A program made the translations under genes and the position numbers. A DNA stretch of 64,000 bases from Paramacrobiotus metropolitanus (Eukaryota > Tardigrada > Eutardigrada > Parachela > Macrobiotidae), in assembly GCF_019649055.1 (NCBI RefSeq), contig NW_026570252.1, positions 1 to 64,000 of the forward strand, given 5' to 3'. Of the stretch, positions 54,490-64,000 are shown in pieces; the stretch's first letter is position 1; every line of letters begins with the position of its first letter. The notes beneath the pieces were generated by a model. The model did no database searches, had not been told where the DNA came from, and saw only the letters and a program-made list of their open reading frames with translations.

Positions 54490-57400
54490 TTAAAAAATCG
54501 CGAAAATTGCTTGCTTGTGCTTTTCATCCAACTTTTCCTTCGTTTCTGCCGAGATTACGAAAGTTGCAGATTTCAAAGCGGGCGTGTTCAAGCTGTTAGT
54601 TGCTGCAATAATGCACCCATTATTAGCATGGCAGTAGACGTTTGACGGCTTTCCCTGTCGTTGAACACCGTTGCGGGGGTATATTCTTGTGCCCACTGAC
54701 CCAAACATCAAATCATTTGGTGAATCAGGTTTAATGTGGGGCTGTTTGCGAAAGTTCCTTCGACATCCGCTGCACTTGGTTGTTTGAGGACTGCAATCCT
54801 CTAGCAGCCATAATTCATATTCGCCCGGTTGTGGCTTCGGTTTGTCAGCCAAATTACGAACCAATACGAAATCCCAAATCTTTTCCATGGATTTCTTTTT
54901 AAACGACTCTCGGTCAACAGGAAGAGCCTCTGAAATTGTACGGGTTACATTAAGTGGGTACAGAGCAGCAAGGTTAGTTATTGTAAAAGCTTTGTTATAA
55001 CAAATCAGTTATTTAAGTTATGCCTGTAAGCTAGACACAAACAATAACGATAAATTTTAGTTAATGGTTGCTTATATTTGGTACGAAATTGTATATCTAT
55101 CTTGTAAAATAATACTTTGTATTTGTTTCTTGCCACACATATATGTAATTACAAATCCCACCTTGCTCTTCCACACCTTCCTCATCAACTGTAGTCAGTT
55201 CAACTCTGCGCTTACGGCAAGCAGTAGAGCTAGTGCTTGCAAAAGACGAGTCATCGGCAAGCGGTTGACTTGACAGTAGGCTGACTGGTGGCGGCCTTCG
55301 GAACTTCGCACCTTTGCGAATACCGGTGCCATGGAGTTTTTTTCCTGCATCAGCTGGAGCACTGAGGTCAATCGCACGATGTAAGCCGAACCGATTTCCA
55401 AATCGCACATCGTTCGAATTCGCCCAGGTAACTAACGTGTCTAAGGATTGCGTATGAATGGCCACAGCAAATATGTCCGGGCAAATACCAAATGTTACAT
55501 AGTGGCTGCAGGTTTTGTCGCACTCGATTCGGTTCAGGTTTACGTCCAGCGTCACTGTTAACAACTGCCCGGGTTTATGACCGCACACGAGAAATCGGTT
55601 TCCATTGCTGCCAGGTGCTAGGACTATGGGATTTGGTTTTTGCAGTAACACATCGGCTTTTTCAAGCATAGATGCCAAAAGGTCACGACTAAACGTTTTG
55701 ATCTGACCGACTGCTTCGCCGTGCGGATGGCTGCAAGATTAGTAGTTATTATGTTATGTGTTAATAAGCAGATTTAGTTACGAGTGTTAATAGCATAATA
55801 GTATAATAGGGGTTTACTCATGTGGTTATAATAGTGGTTTAGTTGTAGTACAGTAGGTGCTGGCTGCGGGCACGGGAATTCTGCGCGGGATTTGGCTTCG
55901 TGAAAATCTTACTCGCTTAACCCATAATTTTTCAACAAAAATATAGTAAAGTACTTAGAAAACTGCGAAATTATAATTGCTGTACTATATAATCCGCTAA
56001 TGCTTTGCATTTAACATTACCATGAAGCACTTGCAAGTCATAGTAAAAAGAACAGAAGACGTGAGAATTTCTCTAATATTTTTCAACAAGAATTTATGTA
56101 ATGGAGCCATTTCTATGTAACACAGCCACCTGAGCCACGTGGGAATTTCTGTAGTATACTCATGGCTAGCGGTTTCGGGATGGACCTGGAACTTCTAAGC
56201 AAGGTCTGATGCAAAAGTACTTGATGGCCGTTGGGAAACTATAAACGTTACGATCAAAAGGCGAGAATCATAAAAAAATTAAAAAATCCGTGCCCACCAT
56301 CTACACCCGTGCGGACCCAAAAAGGTCACCCGTGTCCGAACTCAGTACACGTACCTAAACCCCGTGCAAACACCCGTGCACGCCGCATCGACCAAATAAT
56401 TAAGCACCATAAACCACTACGCTTACAGAAGCGAAATAATGTAACAAGATCGTGTTTATCACTGACCATGTCAAGCGATCTGGCGCTTCGTCTCCCTTTT
56501 CCGGTTGGCTGTCAGCCTTCTCGATGCTGAATGGTTCACGGTGAATACCCTTCTTAAAAGCCCGTTTTTGAAATTCGGATGTTGGGAGTAAGTCCGCTTC
56601 CAAGTGCTTGTACGCAGGAATTATTTCGTACAAACCGGATTTAATTGTGGCATATTCGAACTCTTGAAGATCTTTTTTCGCAAAGATTTCCATATCTTTC
56701 ACAAAACGATTAATGTCCCTCAAGCTGTTAAACCCTTTCTTAATTCTTTTGTTTGCACTTTCAACGGCGTTCTGGTTGTAATATCTGGCGCCGACATTTG
56801 CCGCTTTACGTGCTGCAGCCTGGCAAGTATAACATGCAGCTTTATTAATAATAATATAGCTTAATAAAAATAATATGCTACAAAAACTGAAATATGAAGC
56901 AGTATTTTTGCGGTTAAAAAGTATGAGTGAACAAGCAGTGCAAAACGAATTAATATCGTATACTATTTTACGAGTGAAGTAGTCAGTAAACGTTTGATTG
57001 AGTAATTCGTCGTCTTACCGAATAATGTTCCTGAAATAAGGGTGCTTTGCTTTTGAACAAGTATTCTGCCAGCTTGGCCCCGTTAGCATGCATTTCTCCC
57101 AACGTTAAGCGCAGTTGCTCTCCAGCTTTTTCGTAATCTTCCGGTGTTTCGCAGTCAATATACCCCGGTACTCTTTGGTCTCCGACAACACGCCCAAAAA
57201 CAAGCGCGAGCACCTGGTCCTTGACATTCGACATTTTAAAGTCTTCCGCTTTTCGACTGATGTTGTCAATTGCGTGGATGATACAAAGAATATGTGGTAC
57301 AGTTGGAAAAATTGTCTGGAATGCGCCATAAAGTGCCTGCAAAAATTAGCTCAAATGTTGTTCAATTATAAGGTTGCCTCCTGCTTTCGGCGGTACAATG

Positions 57401-60053
57401 CTTATATATTTGGTAAGTAATCCTACTGAATGTCGGGGATGAAATTACAATAGTTTACTACGACCACTGGCAACTTCCACTCAAATCTGTTTCTTAAATT
57501 TTCATTGGGAATATTACGTCTAATACTTACATATATGCAACCCACGTTCAATGTAAGCACACGTAAAAATATATGTACTTGTAAATAATATACTGCAAGC
57601 ATAAAAACCTTCTACTTAAACATTCGCTTACTTAATCGCCGTCGGTTCCAAGAAACTTTGCCTTGGTAAGCTGGAGCCTGACATTTAAAAGCATAGCGGC
57701 CATCCGCTGATACGCTTCTCCCGTCTTTCCCTTGTGGATAAAGGTGACACCAATTATGACAGGACTGACCCGAGTTGTACGGTTGCGCAACATCAGGTGG
57801 CGCGTTACGACGGTGGTAACGTAGTATTCGCCCACATTAAATGTTGTATCCACAGACATTCCTGCAGCTGGTGCGAACCGCACTAGGTCGTCTAGCTGCG
57901 TGTCTAGAGCCAGCTTCACAATGAGATCCGGTGCAATAACCACTTCGCGTACGAACGCAGAACTTTTGCCGTGATTATCCATACAGGCCAGAATAACTGC
58001 GTTTAACTCCTCGTCTTTGGTCGGTTTTTGGGCTGCTTTGAAGTTGTAAATCGATTTGTGAGACGGAATTTGGGCAGTCGAAGCTAGATTCTCAATTGGA
58101 CCGACTTCCTCCAAAATGTCAGCGCGAATAGTCGAAGCGTCTTTTCCACTTTCTAATTAAATATAGAAAATTCTGTGATGTTGCCTAGCATTTTAAAAAT
58201 TCTGTAGTCATAGCTAATATATCAGATTTAAATAATATAGTAACGTTAGTGTACAATAAAGTTAATCAATTTGCTTACCACAACCCTTTTTAATCTTTTC
58301 TTTCGTGGATCCATACATTCGTTCATAAGGTTTTCCGGTTCGCTCTTTTCCGTGGCTGGTAATGGCGAACGATTTGTCTTCTTTATCGGAAAAGTAATAT
58401 TGTAGGACAGCAAATCCCAGCTCGCGACAAAACACAATCACGCGTTTGAAGGTCGGTTCACTGAAGTTTGTATAGGTAAAACGGCGAAACTCCGTTCCCT
58501 CCGCTTCGTTCTAAAATATAATGTTTTAAGCATTACGGCTCGGTTGACGGATGACCTTTTGAAATCCGCATGGGATAGAGGGATGGTTTACGATGAAGCG
58601 TTATAATTTTTTGGTGAAGTCTGCTCATACCACCTTTGGCTGCTAGTACTACCTTTTGCACACCCATTTTAACTTTTAGGCTTGCAAAAATAATTATTCT
58701 GCCTAAAGTATTCTAGGAAACGTAGCGCACTGCCTGTTCATGTTTTTTTTCACTAACCGATGTATATACATCCGATCCGCTCCATCGGTAGAAATGAATG
58801 GTCTTCCCATTGCTTTGCTCCCATCGACCGTTGCTGTCCGATAACACATCTCCCGGACTTGCCAAACACGACAATTTGATAACAAAAAGTGATGTCCGCT
58901 GCACTTGATGTGGGACTCTGGTGGCCACTTTCACACCACGTTTCTGTTTCTTCGCTTTAAAAATCAGCTCGGCTGCGTAAAGGTTCGTAATGAACGAGAG
59001 GTGCTTGGTGCTGATTACGGGAATTCCGTCAGTCTCCTTGGTATCGCTGTCATCCACCACAGATATCTCTGCATCCTCCAAGCAGACAACGTCACTTTCG
59101 TCGCTACAAACGATAAAAATTAAAATCTAACAGGGCGAGTCTGCGGTACCGCGGACCACTTCCGGCCACACAGGACAGTCCCGTGCGGGTGGTGCGGTAC
59201 CGCGGACCACTTCCGGCCACACAGGACAGTCCCGGGCGGGTGGTGCGGTAACGCGGACCACTTCCGGCCACACAGGACAGTCCCGGGCGGGTGGTGCGGT
59301 ACCGCGGACCACTTCCGGCCACACAGGACAGTCCCGGGCGGGTGGTGCGGTACCGCGGACCACTTCCGGCCACACAGGACAGTCCCGGGCGGGTGGTGCG
59401 GTACCGCGGACCACTTCCGGCCACACGGGACAGTCCCGGGCGGGTGGTGCGGTACCGCAGACTACTTCCGGCCACACGGGACAGTCCCGTGCGGGTGGCG
59501 CGGTACCGCGGACCACTTCCGGCCACACGGGACAGTCCCGGGCTGGTGGTGCGGTACCGCGGACCATTTTATACTTTAGCAGGCAGCGAAGCTCCTGTAA
59601 TGCGGCACCGCGCACTACTTCCGCCACCAATATTGCGTATTTTGATAGAAATGCAGTAGTGTGGGGTTGTTTAAAATGAATTACAGCGCGTGTACATGAA
59701 TGCAGTACCTGCATGAACCCTCATGATCCTCTTCGGATTCAATGGTGGTGACTGTAATGTCGCGGTTTTCTGGATCTGTTACATCCCTAAAAACAGAGCC
59801 AAAAATAATAATATAACGATATTTTAATGATCTTTAAACTTTCTTTGATAGCGGAAAATGGTACAATTGCTAAGTAATTTAGTAAAATATAGCTTTTATT
59901 GCATTGCGTAAACCACGAAAAATTGAAAATGTTAATAATTTATTATTAATACAACTTATACAAGAACACAGACGCAACGTGGAAAATGGTACTTACGTTG
60001 GCGGTTGACTTTCATGGACGCTGTCGTCGTCCGTTTCATAAGTTTCGGGTCGC
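54490..60053 (-). pseudogene. Mutator-like transposase, multi-exon, with a premature stop
   Basis: Exons read from right to left. Exon 1 starts at the ATG at about 60053 (MRPETYETDDDSVHESQPP, donor GTAAGT), then about 59785-59708, and about 59102-58711, all joining in frame. A FAR1-like N-terminal domain follows (about 58512-58280, NEAEGTEFRRFTYTNF). The DDE core is on 58114-57632 (VDTTFNVGEYYV, first Asp; FLGTDGD, second Asp) and about 57336-56983 (FPTVPHILCIIHAIDNI, the C-x2-H motif). A later helix region lies at about 56740-56400, a SWIM-like zinc part at 55678-55097 (CDKTC...GICPD, with Asp for the final His) and a C-terminal domain at 54888-54490. A TAA directly after TDGD, just before the donor, would end translation; the family usually has Lys there. 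Confidence 0.72.
59140..59567. repeat. 51-bp minisatellite, about eight copies, inside a transposase intron
   Basis: The unit GGTGCGGTACCGCGGACCAC plus the following 31 bases repeats about 8.3 times with few differences. As 51 is divisible by three, several frames stay open on both strands (for example APPARDCPVWPEVVRGT), but the block lies within a predicted intron and shows no start or fold. Confidence 0.92.
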
Positions 60054-61046
60054 ATGTTGCATCACTGCACTGTTTTAAATAGTGACTTCCGCATTCGGAT
60101 GCGCAGTACAGTATCAGTGATTCACTTACTGTTCAATAGAATTACAGCAGATATTTTTTAACTGAATAGTGCAGGAAAAGCGAAGCGTTGAAATCTGCGA
60201 CAGACTGCGCCGCTTACGGGTTTAGTAGTGTTTTACTTTCCGAAAACGTTAGTGTGATAGAATCATTTCACATACACGAAAGACAAAGAAAAGAAGCCGA
60301 AAACAAGTGCGCTGTTTGGCTTCCGATGTTTCCTTCAGCCGGTCTTCTCTGAGTCGCCTGCATAGTTCCAATCCTTCTTTCACAGAGAAACGAGAGGGTC
60401 AAGACCAGATCACACCTACGTGCGACAGCCTAGGAATTTGAAAGGCTTTTGTTTGTTGATGTTTGCCGCTTACGAATAATGCCGCTCTGTGCCCTAAAGT
60501 GGCAGACACTAGGCAGACACACAAGAACGCAGCAGAGGGATACCGCATACTCAGTCGTCGATCACGCTGGACGCTACACAAACTTCTCCCGAATAGGCTA
60601 AAATAATGTGTAGTGATACACATTTTTTATAGTGATACATGTGTAACGTGTATTTTTAATTGACCAAATGTGCAAGATAAAAGAACTTCAGAACCATTTA
60701 GAAAAGTGAAGGAGGGTCTGCTGAAGATAAATAAAAGAATCATTATTGTTACTTTTGACTATTTTTCTTGGAATTTCTAGGATGCCGTACGAAGCACTGC
60801 CTTACAGACTAAGCTTGCATACTGCCATTTAAAACAATAAGCCAGTTGAAAATTTGACCGGAAGTGCACTGTCAGTTGGCTGGCGGATTGCAGCAACCAC
60901 TAGCCCCACTCCCAAAAGGTCACAGTCCCAATCATTCCCACGCCCAGTGTGGCACAGTCACATAAGGTCCCAGTCACATAGACTCACAGTCCCACCCAGT
61001 CCCACCCAGTCACAGTCACAGACTTTAGCAATACCCGTCTACCAAG

Positions 61047-62522
61047 TGCTCGGTTAGAAGATAAGTAATGCAAACGCTATTACATTATCAGTTTCTCAGG
61101 CAGTCTCTGGTAATGAGACTCAGCAGTATCGAACACTGCAATAAGACTGCGGAATTACATAAGTAAAGATTACTCGTTTGAAAAATGGAACAAGGAAAGC
61201 GGTTCCAATATCATCAGCCATCAGCAGGGGAAACCGTTCGCCAAGCCGATAGTTAGACCGGCTGATAGAACTGGCCGATATACTGACCAGTAGTGTAGAG
61301 CGAGTAATATACTTAGATTAATTACCAGTGTCGAGAATAAAGCGTGACAGGACAAAGGCAGTTGTTCAAAAAATGTGTCAAGAATATCATAAAGTATCAA
61401 AAAATATTTAGAAAAACGGTTTTGCCGAAGTCATAACGAGGTAGCGATAGTCTTCAAAAAAACGCTGAGCGCGCATTTAATAAATTAAGACTGGCGCCTC
61501 TAGTACAGCCAAATGGAACAGTCTTGTTAATAGTGAGTGGGTAAAAAAGGGTTTCTGCAGCATAACCTGAAATTTTTTTGTGGATATCGACAATATGTGC
61601 CGGCTTCGAAAATTATTTGCGCTCTACGAGTACTGTAATGGTGAATTACATGTAGGTACAACATAAAGCATTTCGAATAGAGCAGCATGGAATGCAGTAA
61701 TAAACGGTACGAGTCGTACCGCAGTACAAAGCCGCCCATGTCTAGGCACGCCAATTTTTATCTACAGTATAACCCACCGCTGAATTTTGGGAAGAGCAAA
61801 ATAAGAGCAGCAGTACTTTAAAGCGCGGAGAAACAATATTTCCACGAATATCTATCACATCACCGCGGCCACTATTCTTGACCTGTTTCTCTCGGGGATT
61901 TTAAAGGGCCTAGTGATTATTAGTGATTTATTACGCCTGTTGTGGGCGGTGTGTTGAAGACTTGGACACAGGTTAAACGTTGCTGCACATACAACAGACA
62001 GAACCTCCCCATGCAGACAAACATCAGGAAAAATACTTTGTACATAATTTGCGGATACCGCTGTGGCGCAAAGCAACGGTAGCATATAGCCATATACATA
62101 CAAGCCCAACATACTGCTTCGAGAAAATAAAGGAAATGTCTAGTGTTTCCGTTTCCCTAAATATGTTGAGAAAGGCCACTTCATTGCGAGTACAGCTCTG
62201 CGCTTGTTGTTAACGCAAACTAGTCAAACGAAAAACGTCTAAATTTATACGTAATTATAAACAGCGAAAAAGCAGAGACAAAACCCCTTAGGTAAATTAA
62301 TACGAGTGAAAACGAAAAGGAGTCTAAAGAAGACCTCCATCAAAGGCGCCGTAAACGGAAACTGAAAACGAATTACGCGCGTAAGATATGACCATGGATG
62401 TTGGACTGTTGTCGAAAATTGCCCACTTAAGAGTCCGCTCTACAAGCAAGTGTGTTGATTTTATTCAATATTTTTCTGCTTTTTCCCCTCAAACATAAAA
62501 AGAACATAAAAACAAAATCTGC
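61047..62522. other. Gene-free flank of the transposon
   Basis: No supported gene. A minus frame at 61855-62112 begins like a signal peptide (MLGLYVYGYMLPLLCATAVS), followed by a Cys pair, and could be a worn exon A of the family, but it lacks the KF/EEKM motif and donor phase. Confidence 0.35.
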
Positions 62523-64000
62523 TTAAAACTCTTCCCTAACAATCCGCTCTACCCGCATTCCGGGGACTAGCCAATAAGCAACAAGACCACCGACAACACA
62601 AACCCCGACAAACACCATGACACCAATGCGCACTGGCTGAACGTCACTGTAACGCAAAAGCAAACCACACACTACTGACGCTGCAAAGAGCACGATAACA
62701 AACGCGGCAAGAGCTTTCGGTATTCCAATAACATATCCGTTATTATCATAAAACGCCTGCAACCTCATCCACAACAGATCCCGAAAGTGTATCTTCCTTT
62801 TGAACGAGTCTTTCAGTTCAGAGTGTGCGGCATCCGGTGTCGACTTCGAAGACTGCAGTGCCAGTCTGCGCTGCTTTACGTGATCCAGACGCTGTTTCAG
62901 GTCGTCGTATTCCCTCAATTGCTCTTCAAACTTTTTGCTACAAAAATTTTCAAAGTAACACTTTCTTGACTAAGCTTCAAGAACGCGTAGAATGATTAGT
63001 GTACTCTGACGACACCTACTGTACATGGAATGTATCGCGCACTCTAGAAAATTTGTTTTTATCGTTTAATATCATCAAACAGACAAATAACTTGGAATGT
63101 TGGTGTGTCTTTTATGCGTGCAACATCCGCCCGACTATTATTGAAGAGGTTAGATATGGCGAATTAAAAAGGGGGTAAGCTGAAGATGTTTAAAGGCACC
63201 GGCACATATGCTATGAGGGTAATTCAGAACCAAAAAGAAAGTTCGTAACGTCCTGAAAACTTAAAATCAGTTATAAAATATGGGAGATATCCCATAAAAC
63301 AGGATCTGATTTACCATGGAATTTTTCTTCTATTAGCCTACACCAAGCCCAAAGGATTTTTGGAAGTTTTAAGATGGGTTAAAAAATTTAAAAAGAAGCC
63401 GTGTAAAGGAAGGCAGTCATTAAGAATTCCGGGAAACAAGACGAAATTTATAGCATTACCCTGTAAAATTGAAAAATAACAGCATGAAAAAATGCCGATT
63501 TGAAGTCTTCTACGGACTTGAAGCTTTTTTACATGGAATTTTCGAAAAGATGAGATAACAACCTAACTTCGGACTGTATCCCATCAAATCATGGGCAGTG
63601 TATTAGCCCTTTTATTCGAGTTTAATTTCTCATGTCTCAGCAACCTGATCTCTCACGCCTAAAAGATTTTTTAGCCAATTTGTAAAATTGGCTGTCAAAA
63701 TGACACCAAGCGATGTCAGGCAGCTGAAGTGCGCGAAAGTGCAAATGAAGCAGATGTATACGAAATCGCCACCAAGTACTTGAATTAACAGATTACAGCC
63801 TTAGTATATCATAATATAATTAAATTTTATTAGTAGCAAACGGTTTTCGAAGGTGCGTACCTTACAAATGGGAAGCAGCGAAAGACAGCCGTCATCTTCT
63901 CCTCATCCGTCAAAGAGGCCGCTTCGCTAAACTTGCCACGCAGGCACAGTAATTCTTCGGGGGTTGTGGCAGGGTTTTCGACGTCTTCCTGAGCCAGTTC
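62523..64000 (-). CDS. Tandem family copy 8, partial at window edge
   Basis: Exon B 62937-62523 (REYDDLKQRLDHVKQ; KALAAFVIVLFAASVVCGLL; IGVMVFVGVCVVGGLVAYWL; VERIVREEF) and the 3' part of exon A (63861 to beyond 64000), separated by a 923-nt intron (GTACGC ... TTTGTAG). Exon and intron sequence both closely match copy 5. The signal peptide lies beyond the window. Intact as far as seen. Confidence 0.72.

Larger units (their letters stand above)
53800..61036. mobile_element. Mutator-like (MULE) transposon, 7.24 kb, with terminal inverted repeats
   Basis: Both ends start GGGTATTGCTAAAGTCTGTG and continue as inverted repeats of about 267 bp (left, 53800-54066) and 254 bp (right, 60783-61036), the right copy lacking a short segment. 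Target duplications GTCTACCAAG (53790-53799 and 61037-61046) are perfect 10-mers, typical of Mutator-like elements. One minus-strand transposase gene fills the interior. The high match between the repeats and intact target duplications suggests a fairly recent insertion into the tandem array. Confidence 0.93.

Noticed and set aside
59104-59714. Repeat proteins of 122-195 aa on both strands, or a CRISPR-like array
   Set aside because: Head-to-tail 51-bp units have no variable spacers, and the block falls in a predicted intron of a eukaryotic transposase.
1-64000. tRNA, rRNA or riboswitch
   Set aside because: No cloverleaf, rRNA-conserved block or riboswitch core was recognised by eye; a covariance-model scan would be needed to exclude short RNAs.

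Overview
The window is eukaryotic, most likely an invertebrate animal genome. Genes carry short GT-AG introns (55-115 nt), there are TATA boxes and AATAAA signals, and the sequence holds Mutator-like and hAT-type DNA transposons, a non-LTR retrotransposon remnant and a tandem gene family. The species cannot be named from this sequence.

Region 1, about 0.1-24.5 kb, is an endogenous double-jelly-roll DNA virus or giant Polinton/Maverick (adintovirus-like) element. It has the diagnostic core set: A32/FtsK-like packaging ATPase (3.9-4.8 kb), protein-primed-type DNA polymerase B (4.9-9.1 kb), major capsid protein (14.3-16.0 kb), penton-like minor capsid protein (16.5-17.4 kb) and retroviral-type integrase (17.4-18.5 kb), all on the minus strand. 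Around the core is an unusually large accessory set: a PC4-like protein, a divergent two-BIR protein, ribonucleotide reductase small subunit, thymidylate kinase, a protein with two dsRNA-binding-like domains, an eIF2-beta-like zinc-ribbon protein, a Q/P-rich spliced protein of unknown function, a secreted-type LRR/mucin membrane glycoprotein, and on the left edge an OTU-type protease relic. I found no adenain-type maturation protease and no terminal inverted repeats, so the element's true ends are unresolved. Several genes are spliced. Others carry nonsense codons or frameshifts (polymerase: three stops plus a frameshift; thymidylate kinase: one TGA; reductase: one frameshift; OTU: at least two frameshifts), so this copy looks decayed, although single-base assembly errors could explain some frameshifts.

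Region 2, about 24.5-33 kb, is host flank: microsatellites, an acidic host gene with a 5'UTR intron, a zinc-finger gene exon, a complete 830-bp hAT-type non-autonomous element with 8-bp target duplication, a 9-bp tandem repeat and a retrotransposon remnant.

Region 3, about 29.5-64 kb, is a tandem array, all on the minus strand, of a two-exon family. Exon A encodes a signal peptide and a short Cys-containing segment; exon B encodes a coiled coil, two membrane spans and a conserved C-terminus. At least seven copies or part-copies are present, some degenerate, and one pair (41.9-43.5 and 62.5-64 kb) is a recent duplication. The array is interrupted at 53,800-61,036 by a Mutator-like transposon with inverted repeats, a perfect 10-bp target duplication and a multi-exon transposase gene that has a premature stop.

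The most interesting hypothesis is that the viral element carries a counter-defence group: a dsRNA-binding protein beside an eIF2-beta-like protein, plus BIR and OTU proteins, which together would touch dsRNA sensing, translational arrest, apoptosis and ubiquitin signalling.
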